A stretch of 64,000 bases of DNA from Heliocidaris erythrogramma. Its lineage: Eukaryota > Echinodermata > Echinoidea > Camarodonta > Echinometridae. The translations under genes and the position numbers were made by a program. The notes under the pieces were generated by a model, which did not search any database, had not been told where the DNA came from, and saw only the letters and a program-made list of their open reading frames with translations. Of the stretch, positions 1-11,858 are shown one piece after another. Every line of letters begins with the position of its first letter. Position 1 is the stretch's first letter. The stretch covers positions 6,968,244-7,032,243 of the forward strand of contig CM046869.1 of assembly GCA_025617745.1 (NCBI GenBank), written 5' to 3'.

Positions 1-160
1 CATACATTAAAATACTTGATAATGCACAATTGAACAAGTGATGGTTATTAAATTCTAAGCTTTTTATTTAAATATGCAATACATGTGCATTATTTCACAG
101 TGTAGATACATATATTTTATTACATAAATAGAAAGACATATACTTTATGATATAAATGTA

Positions 161-441
161 TACTGTAAATGCTGAAATATTCGCGGTACATTAATTTTCA
201 CGGATTTCGCACTATTTTCGGCGGGCGCGAATTCTAGAACACGCAAAAATATTAGCACGATTTCTTATGCTTGTTTTGAATGGACGCTGCATTGCGCGAT
301 TCATCTGATGGATACGTGTTTGAATTCAATTCATTTTAGAGTGCGAGTGAGTAATTGTGCAGAATTCAAGAACCCGCGAATATGTTTTTGGGTCGCTCAG
401 CGCGAAAATTTAATCACGCGAAAATAACGGCGTTTACAGTA
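161..441. mobile_element. Small TA-flanked inverted-repeat element (MITE)
   Basis: The left end tactgtaaatgctgaaata (161 on) is matched in inverse by the right end ggcgtttacagta (to 441), an imperfect terminal inverted repeat of about 25 bp with TA at both edges. The interior is rich in cgcgaa motifs and has no coding potential. The TA flank suggests a Tc1/mariner-type insertion; the family is not identified. Confidence 0.6.
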
Positions 442-749
442 ATAAATAGACATCTACGTTGTATACACTTCATACATGTATTTCATGGCATGAGGTACAC
501 CCTGGCAGTTCACATATGTCTCAAGATAAATGATATACTATCTCAACAATCAATTATAAATCACAATCAGATTTATCATCTACTTCCCAAGTCTCTACAA
601 CCAACTCTCCTCATAACATCTGCACATAGTTGTCATTTTCATTCAACCCAGCTGTTGAGCAATTGAGGACAACTTCAATCAGATAGCACCTACAGCTCAT
701 TTCTATTTAACAAATGCAATATTATTGTAACTCTGTGTAAGCATAGGGA

Positions 750-786
<37 letters not shown>

Positions 787-787
787 G
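750..787. repeat. CT microsatellite
   Basis: Run of (CT)n with occasional TTT interruptions, followed by CTAT repeats. Confidence 0.9.
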
Positions 788-1985
788 TCTGTATCTATCT
801 ATCTTTCTTTTGCTCAATGTGTTTGAGCTTCACTTTGTGTCGTAGTGATTTTTGTGCTGTGCGTTGTAGTGTATGTTTTCCTGTTTTGTCATAGGTGAGT
901 TTTGATTGTTTTAAAAACCTTTCATTGTTGGGGTTGGGATGGGTTTTGATAGAGAGATCTGCATAATATTGTGTAAATATTGATACTGAGATATGTCGGT
1001 AGATATTGCACAACGTTATGACTCGCTTTAATATAGATATATAAATATAGTACTTTTATTTAGTGATGAGAGTATTGTTTTGGTCTAGTGATCTTTGTGC
1101 GTTCTATGAATGCTGTATTTGTATGCACCTGTGCATTGTAGGTCTTCTGTTTGTGTTGTACATGTATTGTGTTATTGTTTCTCAGTTCTTCTTTTTACTT
1201 TGCATGTGGGTGTTTTTCTGCATTGTTGTATGGTAAATGTCTATTTGTCTCCATCAGTGTTAGTATGAGTTCTGCTATATTGTTAGATTTTTTCTGTTGT
1301 GTGTTAAACTTAGCTAATCTTTGAATCTTCACATCAAAGTTGAAGATAAGTTTGCATTTTATACATAAAAACTTAACGACAGAGTAAATATACTATCAAA
1401 TTTATGAAGATTAAAGATTTAAGCTCAAAGTTTTCATTGTACATTGAACAAACAATATCAATCATGTACATCTTACTATCATAATTTATAAAGGTCACTT
1501 TAAGTTTTGAGGGTTGAATTTTCTATAAAATCACAATATATAAAACAAACAGAATAATTTATTAAGTTTTGTTGCTGTTGTTACATTACATGTACTGCCC
1601 TATAATCTATCAAACTATTGTTTTAAAGGTTTGGGCATGAAATGGGTCAAGTATTATGTGTTTTAGATTAATTTAAAAGCAAATTCTGTTCCTTTAGAAT
1701 GTATTTATGATATTCTTAAGGAAGAAGCAGAATTTTAGTTATTTTATTATTGTCTGAGTATATCACCAGTGACTAGCTAGATATTTGAGGGTTTTTTTTG
1801 GTAAAAATCCGTTATAAGGAAGGGATATTTATAATGATCAATATAATTTCACATTAGTCAAGTACAAGTACATGACTTGTATGTTTATACAAAATATAAA
1901 ATACCATACTTTTTGACCATTGGAGTAAGAACAATTTGTATTTGTGAGATTTCTATTTTGAATTATATTCTGTACCTTGTGATCT

Positions 1986-2131
1986 GGGGAGTGTTTCATC
2001 AAGTGTCTTGTCAGTGATTTTCACTTACAAATTTGCTCTCTGCCAATCAGATGCAAGGATTTCAGTAGCTTATGACAGTTGTCTGTAAAAATCACCAACA
2101 AAACACTCGATGAAACGCCCCCCCCCCCCAT
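1986..2131. mobile_element. Family-A foldback MITE, copy 1
   Basis: About 145-bp imperfect palindrome running from ggggagtgtttcatcaagtg to its inverse gatgaaacgcccc. The core contains ccaatcagatgcaaggattt. At least five further copies occur in this window (3532, 25805, 36961, 38577, 58974). It is non-coding and the transposase source is unknown. Confidence 0.8.
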
Positions 2132-2572
2132 CCCCCAGGGCTGTTCTCTATGTCTAGACATTTATAGGTGAAATCAGTTCATGTTTAAACTTGAAATAAG
2201 TTGGTAGACTTTATAGTAGACCGAGTTATGGCTTGTCAATAAACCAGTTTGTAATTAGTAATGGTATAAATGACCTGAAATGACCCCAATTTGTACGTGC
2301 ACGCGCTACTTGTTAAACTACTAAAATTATACGGGTGCTCATTGTCACATCTTCAGTCCATTAAAAGTGCTATAATTCTTTAACTTATTGAATATTTAAT
2401 TTAAAATAATGTCATTTTGAAATCAATTTCTCTTTTTGATTTCATGAATGAATCAACTTTGTTCATACACTTCCTTACAGAAGTACAATAATATTGATGT
2501 ATTAAAGAGTTTGGCAGTTGGCAGTCCAATAAAGTGAGGTTTGACTCAGTCTGCTTTTAATGTATAGGCTGT

Positions 2573-3399
2573 TATATACACTAAAGGAAAAAAGAAACTT
2601 ATAAAAGTTCAAGAGATCACCAAATTAAATTCTCTGCATGGAAATGTACCAAATTTGGATATAATGTTGATTCAATGCATGGCTTTAAATGACAGTCAAT
2701 AACAAAAAGTTTTCTTCAATGCCACAAAAGAAATGTGCACTGAAACAAAGGACTCTCTAATCCCAAAGTCACAAAGATAAACTGCAGTCTTGTACACCAT
2801 ATGCATGTCAATGAATGAAACAAAAGAATTTCAAAAGGGATTTGCAAGTTCATATCCAAACAGATTAATAGCCAGTATGTCCACCTCTAGCTTGCTGGCA
2901 AGCTGTACACCGTCTTCGCATGCTTCCGATCAGATTCGCGATGGTAGCCTGGGGAACATTGTTCCATTCCTCTTGCAGTGCTGCAATGAGCGTCTCCCTA
3001 TTGATGGGTTGATTGTCACGCCTTGACACACGTCGACCAAGCTCTTCCCAGAGATGTTCAATTGGGGAAAGGTCTGGTGAACGGGCGAACCATGGCAGAA
3101 CATCAATATCCTCTTGCTCGAGGGTTGCAAATCCCTTTTGAAATTCTTTTGTTTCATTCATTGACATGCATATGGTGTACAAGACTGCAGTTTATCTTTG
3201 TGACTTTGGGATTAGAGAGTCCTTTGTTTCAGTGCACATTTCTTTTGTGGCATTGAAGAAAACTTTTTGTTATTGACTGTCATTTAAAGCCATGCATTGA
3301 ATCAACATTATATCCAAATTTGGTACATTTCCATGCAGAGAATTTAATTTGGTGATCTCTTGAACTTTTATAAGTTTCTTTTTTCCTTTAGTGTATATA
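2573..3399. mobile_element. Foldback Tc1/mariner derivative with about 275-bp arms
   Basis: Positions 2573-2847 and 3125-3399 are inverted copies of each other, essentially identical by eye and flanked by TATATA. The 277-bp loop and right arm encode, on the minus strand (3182-2865), a Tc1 transposase C-terminus. It contains the ARSPDLSPIEHLWEELGRR block, with the third catalytic acid of the DDE triad, and ends in GGHTGY. The N-terminal DNA-binding domain and the first two catalytic acids are missing, so it cannot be autonomous. Confidence 0.9.
2865..3182 (-). pseudogene. Tc1-like transposase C-terminal fragment
   Basis: A 105-codon frame on the minus strand. Residues from about 28 on match the C-terminal third of Tc1/mariner transposases: SPDLSPIEHLW, then an ALQEEWNN-type helix and a GGHTGY terminus. 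The first 19 or so residues are simply translation of the inverted-repeat arm, and their start is not a real gene start. It lies in the loop of a foldback element inside the Crumbs locus. Confidence 0.85.
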
Positions 3400-3531
3400 T
3401 TTCATGTAATGATAATTAATGGCTAGCCGATTGATTGAACTAGATTGTGATGTTCAAGCTGATACATTCCATATACCTTGATTGGAGTAAAGTGCATGTA
3501 TATTCTTAAAGGAGATCAAATAAGCATTCCA

Positions 3532-3671
3532 GGGGAGCGTTTCATCAAGTGTTTTGCTCGTGATTTCTACTGGCAAATTTGCTCTCAGCCAATCAGATGC
3601 AAGGATTTCAGTAGCTTATAACAGTTGTCTGTAAAAATCACTGACAAAACACGTGATGAAAAATGCTCCCC
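3532..3671. mobile_element. Family-A foldback MITE, copy 2
   Basis: Runs from ggggagcgtttcatcaagtg to tgatgaaaaatgctcccc with the shared core ccaatcagatgcaaggattt. It lies 210 bp before a Crumbs EGF exon. Confidence 0.85.
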
Positions 3672-3883
3672 AGAAGCTCTGCCGATCTATAGAAAAGGAG
3701 GAATTTCCCTATTCAAGTGTCAAAAGTTTGTGTAGGCAGTAAGACAGCTGTGATAGTGATAATGTACCGGTACTGTTTTATTACACGAGCTGAATACATT
3801 TGTTCACAGGGGAAAGTGCCAACAGTTCTGCAAGAGTTAACATTTCCCCTCCATTTTTTTTACCCACCTTCCCTGACACGCAG

Positions 3884-4126
3884 GTACACGCTGTGAGTTT
3901 GCGGGCCCCTGTGTGAACTCTCCCTGTGTCAACGGAGGCACGTGCTCCCAGACCCTGAACGCTGACAACTCGTTCACGTACCAGTGTTCCTGCCCGACCG
4001 GCTTCAACGACACGAACTGTGAGAACGAGATTAACTGGTGCGATAGCAACCCCTGTCAGCAGGTGGGGAGTAACTGCACGGCCGACAGATCAACGTTCTA
4101 CTGCTCGTGTGCGCCGGGTTATGACG
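3884..4126 (+). CDS. crb: Crumbs exon (EGF modules 1-2 of those visible)
   Basis: Acceptor cag at 3881-3883 and donor gtgagt at 4127; starts and ends in phase 1. It encodes [12 protein letters not shown] and then [12 protein letters not shown] with the usual EGF cysteine spacing. It is markedly GC-richer than its flanks. The exon end has two decayed copies downstream (about 4299 and 4528). Confidence 0.9.
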
Positions 4127-7100
4127 GTGAGTTGGATAATTAGTTGTAATTAACAAGTGTCACAAGTAAGAAATTCTCCACATACATTGTATGTTGAAAA
4201 AATGTCTTGGAATGTGTACTTTAGTACGTGTATCATATTTTTTTAGATTTGTGGTTTTATTTTGGAAGTGTTTCTTGCTTCTCCAGAATCTACATGTAGA
4301 GACAATCTACTGCTCTTGTGCGCCTGGTTATAACAGTGAATCTGATTGGGAATAATCAACATGTGTTAATAACAAGTGTTAAACTACATGTAGTAGCAAT
4401 ACTCCATATGTACATGTACATATACATGTGTTGAAGACGTTTACTAGGGATGTGTACATTTACATGTACCTTCATCAGCTTGTGAGTTGTCACTCCATTT
4501 TGAAAGTGTTTTTGTTTCTTGAGGATCTAGAGACATTCTACTGCTTTTGTTCACTAGGTTGTGACAATGATTGAGGTATTAAGGAATTATCAATGACTGT
4601 CGGAAGTATCATCATTTGCAAAAGTTTAAGACCACTATTCCAAAATGCAATAAGTCAAAGAAAGAAACAACAATTAAAAACTTTTTTTCAGACATACAAT
4701 TAATTTCATGGCATAACCTACATGTATGTATCATACTTGAACTACTGATCACTGTAGTAAACATGTTATGTAATCATTCAATGAGACAAAAGAAAGTATT
4801 CCAAATTATCGAAATACCCAAAAATCCTGAGGTGGTCTTAAACTTTTGCAAATGATGGTACATTTTCTTGTTTTAAATTCTTGCATGTCCTGGAAAGTGT
4901 AATGTCACATAAGGCTAATTCTTACTCCATCTTTAAATTGGTGGCATTTATTATAAACTCCTTAAAAATTGTTCTGCAGTTTAGGTTTTAGTATTGATAT
5001 CTATCTTGTTCCTATATCATCATACCTGAAATTAGCATCACTGAAACGCCTCTTTATCCCCCTTTACATTGATGCCCCATTTGTATTGATTATGTAATCA
5101 TGGAATGTGTAGTACACCTGAATATCGGGCCAAGTCAAAAGTGAATTGTTGCAAATTGCATTGTTTTTGTCGGTGAATTCTCCTTTCTTTAAAAGTGTCA
5201 AAATATGATTTAATATAGTAACAAGAGAGATATCAGTGACCAACTGGACTCGCAGAACTTTTATTGAGGGGTTTATATTGTTTGTGGAAACAGTACAATC
5301 GTGAACCAGATTATGAACTGTGTACGGGAGTTATATTTTCCAAAAGTAAGCAACAGTGAGATTTCACTCAATGTCACAGTTTCTTTTTGAAGTCTGATTG
5401 TAGTACTGGAACAGTAAAATTGACAGTATGAAGACTATCCTGCTCACCATGAAAAGTGTATGTATTACAGTAATTTGTAAATGAGTGGAGTACACAAATA
5501 CTTGTACATACATGTACATGTATGTACCAAAAGATACACCATCCCATGCCATATGTGAAGTACTCTGACATATGATTGATAACCTCATGTTTTCAGTGAG
5601 TTGATGGGCTCTTGAAATAAATGTGCCAGACGGTGAAAATCAAGTGTGAAATTGTATATATATGTGTACGCACATAAGTTTTGAAATAGTGTGTTGCTTG
5701 TTTGCTGATTGCGTATATTGAGGACTGATGTAAATTGTAAAACACTAAACTGCAAGACAAGCGTATCAACTGAGAGAAATGGTGCAAGCTTCCAAGAACT
5801 GCTAATCTGCCATACAATCATACCCTAATTTTTACCCCTTACCCCTTGCATTTACATGTATGTATTGGGGTTTAAACTGTGAAATAACACTGCCAGACTA
5901 CTCTAGCAACCTTGGTGAAAACAGGGCCACCTGCACAAACCTGCTTTGGAACCACACTCATCTTCATTTTTGCATGTTACTCTTAATATTTCAGGTATAA
6001 CTTGTGAAAACAAACTGCCAGACTGCGCCAGCAACCTGTGTGAAAACGGGGCCAACTGCACAGACCTTCCCTATGGCTATGAATGCACCTGTGTAGCGGG
6101 ATGGACTGACACAAACTGCCAAACCAACATCGATGAATGCATTGATAACCAGTGTGTCAATGGTGCTACCTGTGAAGATCTTGTCAATGGCTACGTCTGC
6201 AACTGTGCTGAAACAGGTAAAATAGTTGTTCAGATTTTATATTTTCCTCTGTGATTTGAAATTTGTGTAATACATAACACATTTGTACAAGCACATATGT
6301 AGGTCTAGATTTTTTTTGCAATATGATGTACAGTACCTTACAATATTGTACAGACGTACAAGTTCACCATTTGGGTGGAGCTCCATAAATCACACTCCTT
6401 ATTTTCTCGAGGAGCTCAATTGAGCTCCTTACAATCACTCTCCCGAGATTTTTGAGGAGCTCAATTAAATAAAAAATAAAAAGGTGCTAAAAAAGTAAAA
6501 TGCCAATTTTCCATGAATTTGAAATTCCGTATTTCGATTTCACGATTTGGCAGAGCTGTCAACCTTGTGCAACCAAAAAAAGGAATCATCATCATGATGG
6601 CAAAAATAAAAAGGAATTTACAGCAAAAAAAAACGAATACCTGGCTTCAATAAAAGTTCAAACAAAACTAACCTCGCGCGACATACTTCCATTGCAAAAA
6701 TGCTCATTTCTTATGCTGAAATGTCTCGTCACATTTTTCCCTTTGATGTGTGCTCACTCACGCATTATATACTAAATTGGATCATATTGATTTTTACACA
6801 CACAAGCTAGACAGATACTAGATAGTTCAGAAACATTCCTGACAAATTGCATTGCTGGAAACCAACTTGTTAAAAAGTTAAAATTATAATTAGCCTAGGC
6901 CTATACTAAATATAACTTACACATGCAAAATGCAAATTCAACGCCTTTTGTGCTTGGCTTTATGAAAGGAAATCGTTGTTTGTAATGCTCTTTAAACTTC
7001 TGTGACCGTTTTCCACTCATTTTGATCAAATCCTCTCTAGTTTCGCGAAATAATTCCGTTAAATCCACGATCTTGACAAAGCCGGTGCGCAGTTCAGCAA

Positions 7101-10100
7101 GCGTTAATACATTGCCCCACATATAGAGATCGGTGCTGTGCTTACATGCGTTTTGCATGGCCTGTACGCTACGTGGGCACCGCTGCATGCGAATAAAACA
7201 TGTTTTCGCAGTCACACGACGGAAGAGCGATCGAAACTTGCGTTATTTGAATGATATACCGTACATGTACCATCGATCAGTTTGGGGTCGGTTTCGTCGG
7301 TGGGACTGTAACATTACGTGTATCGATAGCTCAAACCCGGAAGTCATAGACAACACTGTATTTTCGTATACATGTACACAAAAATGATTTTTCAAGTCGA
7401 GTTGCTCCGAGTTGTATATGCAACAAATAAGGAGCGCTGTCGTTAGTGCTCCTGACTATGGCTTGAGGAGCGCGGTAGGAGCGCCAGCGCGATCGCGCTC
7501 CTCAAAAATGAAGGCCTGATTGTAGTGAAGTACAACAAATAAACATGAAACAAATTATTATTATTAATAGTAGTAGTAGTACATGTTGTCATAATGGCGT
7601 AATAGATAGATAGATAGATAGATAATTTTTATTCGTCCAATTAAGGAAATTTGCTTTGTTGGCTTACAAAAGTACATAACATTCATATAAATAAACAAAA
7701 TTACACAAGTTATGAACATGTAGTCATATGTGGTCATAAACATACAGAATTATATGTACTACAATCAGCATATTTTTTCAGCCTAAACTCATCAGAAAGG
7801 AAAGATTTTCAATTTAGGTTTAGATTGCTATACAAATTAGCTTTCTATATAGAGTCAACATAAAAAAAATATGAGGATAATACGTTGAACAAGTCAATAA
7901 TGTCTAGTCTGGTGAGTTGCATGTATAGCGGGACGATAATTGTATAGCTTTGTTACTTGAGTTTATTGTATTCCCGGATTGACAGCGGGATAAATGAGTT
8001 TCCAAAACGATTTGTACGAAATCCTACCGATCGAAACCGTTTTCCAGAACGCATGACAGTATAATAGGAATGGAGAGGGTGATTTGTATTTTCAAAGATA
8101 ATTTCAGCCTGTTTCAAAATCAGAGAGGTACATGCCTCATTCAAATTAGTCTCTTCGCCTATCATTTCCTTCGCGTGCCTGGGGATTTTTTTCAATTGTT
8201 TAAAGTCCTCCTTTCTGCATGCTCCAAACCAAACTACACAACTAGACAGAATTACGCTTTCAATTACAGATTTGTAGAACAACAGAAGAAGTTCAAGGAG
8301 ATGATGTGGGTTGTAGCATTTGTTGTACTTGAAGTATTAATTGGTACAAATGAAAGAAAAGAATTGGTAGATGCTGTACTAAAAGTACACGTATCTGCAG
8401 CAGTAGTTGTTGAAAATGCTAGTCTATTATTAAAAAGAAAAAGATAGATCATTAGAGGAGAAAGGGAATTAGAGAAAGAAAGAGATTCAGAGAGATGGAG
8501 AGAGACATTGAGAGAGGAAAAGGGGGAGAGAGAGATGCAGACAGTGAGACAGACAGACAGACATTTAGCTAGAGCGAGAGATAGACAGAGAGGGAGCAGG
8601 AGGCAAGAGCAGACATAGACATAGAGCAAATTGTACTGCATAAAAAAGCTGTAACTATTGAAGAAATATCTGTCATGAAGACAGGAATATTGCTCTTTTG
8701 AAAATCAATGAGCTTCCATGTTAGTATCCCCTATATACAATGTAAGTGCATATTTTCATTCTAAGTTCATACAGTGAAACCTGTCTATAAAGACCACTCA
8801 CAGGAGACAAGAAAAGCGGTCTTTATGAGCAGGTGGTCTTTTATGGACAGGTTCCTTTAATACAGTGAAACCTGTCTATAAACACCACTCACAGGAGACA
8901 AGAAAAGCGGTCTTTATGAGCAGGTGGTCTTTTATGGACAGGTTCCTTTAATACAGTGAAACCTGTCTATAAACACCACTCACAGGAGACAAGAAAAGCG
9001 GTCTTTATGAGCAGGTGGTCTTTTATGGACAGGTTCCTTTAATACAGTGAAACCTGTCTATAAACACCACTCACAGGAGACAAGAAAAGCGGTCTTTATG
9101 AGCAGGTGGTCTTTATGTACAGGTTCTTGTAATACACATTTCAATGAGAAACATTTTTCAAGGGATACCAAAATTGTGGTCTTTATAGACAGGTGGTCTT
9201 TCTATACAGGTGGTCACTAAAGCAGGTTTGACTGTATTTAGATAATTAATCAAATATGCTCTCCCTCTCCCTCTCCCTCTCCCTGCTTTTTTTTTAAACC
9301 CAAAGCCATCAAATCAAATACTTATAATCTGTTGTGTGATATCTTGAATAATTGAATCCATATAATTCTGACCCAAAGTTGACCCAATTTACACAATTAT
9401 AAGAAAAAAAAGGGGTTTCCAGGGCAGCGTTTCACAAAACCGTCATAAGTACAAGTTTGCTGATATCCTATTGAAACAAGCGTATTGAGATTAACACGCG
9501 TTACAGTGTGATGCTGGTGAACTTGCATTCATGACGGTTTCGTGCAACGTTGCTTAGGTATTTTCTTTAGAGTCATAAAGCATTGTGCTGTCTCTTGCAT
9601 CTGGATATTGTTGCCATTTTTATTCTGGCTGACAAACAGCATTGTAAAAATGTATTATTCTTTTGACAAGCAATGCAATTCTTTAGCTCTGCAAGGCCGG
9701 GGATGGGTGGAACTTTTTGTTGGTTTTTGGTTAGTCGGCACAGTATAATTCTGCAGTTTGTATGAGGTCCCAACTGTTCCGGAATATGTATGAGGTGGAT
9801 TTCAAGGCTTTCATGACAAGTGAATAGCGGAGAGCATGGTTATTGTTGTCATGTTTTCTCTCACAAGCATTCAACCGTTGCGTAATTCACATTTTAATTT
9901 TGACCTCATGCATATTCCGGAACGGTTGGCATCTCTGATTCTGATGTCAGTTTGTATGAGTTGGATATTCAAAAAGTATTTATGTGCCGGTACACAGAAT
10001 AATTCTGATGTCGGGTGTTTATATACGAGTTGGATCTTCAAAATGTTTGTCTCTTTTTGTTTTATAAGAGGATAAAAGTGAGTTACTACTGTAGTTATTT

Positions 10101-11806
10101 TGTTGTTGTTGTTGGTTATAACTTTGGCATTCAGTCGAGATTATCTATGTTCGCCTAGTCTGGTTTAATTAAAAATTTATCTAGTTAGGTTATTTATAAT
10201 GTGTTCCTAGCTAGGAATCTATGTGCGCCTATGCTTTGTTAGTTGCTTGGTGATCTTATTTTATTGTATTGATTATCACTGAAGCTCAAGAAAGGTCAAG
10301 CATACATTTGAAACTGCACATTTTCAAAAATATTTTGTTGTAGGTTTTATTATTCCAGAAAAAATCAACATAGAAAGAGAGAGAAATGGATTTTAAGTCC
10401 CGAAAAGAAAGAATTAATGGAAATGAAAGAAAGAAGGAAGTATCATTGATGCTGAATTAAAATATTGAAAAGAGGGCGGTGATACAACTGTAAATATAGG
10501 ATTTTTTTAAGTAGCTGTGTATCATAAACAAACTTGAGCAATACCAAACATGTGATTTACAATTCCTCAAATATTTAGCCATTATTACTTACTGTCGCCT
10601 AAAAGTAATCAATTGTGTATGATTTAGAGCAAGGACTTTGAGCTCATTTAATGCATTGTGTGAGAGATCAAGAGGGATTACCATATAGAGATTTATTTTT
10701 CCAACAAGGAAGAACCATAACAGAGTGTCTGAGCTGAGCAACAAGGAGGTGTGTGATGTGTACTGTGCATGCCCTAACAGAGGAATTCATATTGCTTGTA
10801 GGTAGTGTACATGTATCTTCCCTGTATTATTTTTTCCTGTGAATTTATCAGCTGAATATCGGGACTGTAATTTTATGTTAGAAGGAAGTACAGACAAGCA
10901 TCTAGATGTATTAAGTTGTGAATGCTGTTAATAGTTTGAAGTTAAAGGGATACTCAACCGCAGATTGTGGAGGTTTTTATGCCGCGAGAGGGCACGCGTG
11001 ATTGTTACCTGATCATGCCGTTGCCCCGCGGGAGCAAACTTCGAACAGGCTGTTTGCCACGCAACATGCACGCTCCGCTTTAGCTCGAGCTCTCGTACGA
11101 GCTTCGGTCGGCTTCGTGCAGTCCGAAAAGTAATCCTAGTAGTCCAATGGACGCGTTCGACACACAAACTTTGTGTACAAGTTAATGGGGCTTATGCAAT
11201 CCTGACTTTCCCCACGGCCGCCAGGTGGCGTATCCCTTTAAGCTATGGCAATCATTGCTCAGTTGTGAATGTGTAGCAAGAGGGTGTTGCCTGTGGTACA
11301 TGTATGTGAATGAGTATCCTCATTAAACATTGAAGTCCAATTATATCATATTGTATTGAAATCTTTTGGAGATCCTTTGGAAAATCATTTATACTGAGGT
11401 TGAAAATCATTTAGTGGTGATACTACTGCAACCTTTTACTTTTCAGAACCTTAATTTTTGTGGAGGGGGGATGGAGGGGGGATGGAGATGTGGTTTTCTT
11501 GCAAGATGACAAAAGGCCATGTGGAGTGTGTCACCTTTCTTTTTCTATTCCTGAGAGGAATATCCCCTTCATCTTGACTATTACATGGAAGAAGAGTCAT
11601 AACTTGTGTTTCCTGTACTTGGGATTACAAATATTTTAGTTGTTTGTTTTTTTCAGTATCAGATTTTCTTTCATGTTTCTACTTTCCAAGGTCAGTCCCA
11701 AATTGTGCACTCAGCTACAAGTACTTGCAAATTATTACTTGGAATTGTTTTTGATTGAAAGATGACACTGTATTAATGATAACCCTTCACTCTCATGTGT
11801 AGATAT

Positions 11807-11858
<52 letters not shown>

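Larger units (their letters stand above)
1..3883. other. Non-coding stretch upstream of the first visible Crumbs exon
   Basis: No coding exon is visible here. It is probably a Crumbs intron, because the first visible exon opens in phase 1 behind a clean acceptor. It holds a TA-flanked inverted-repeat element (161-441), a CT microsatellite (about 750-786), two family-A foldback elements and a foldback Tc1 element. I see nothing in about 800-1980 apart from AT-rich sequence. Confidence 0.6.

Noticed and set aside
8070-8447. 125-codon + frame as a gene
   Set aside because: It is antisense to the LINE reverse-transcriptase fragment and then runs into purine-rich low complexity.
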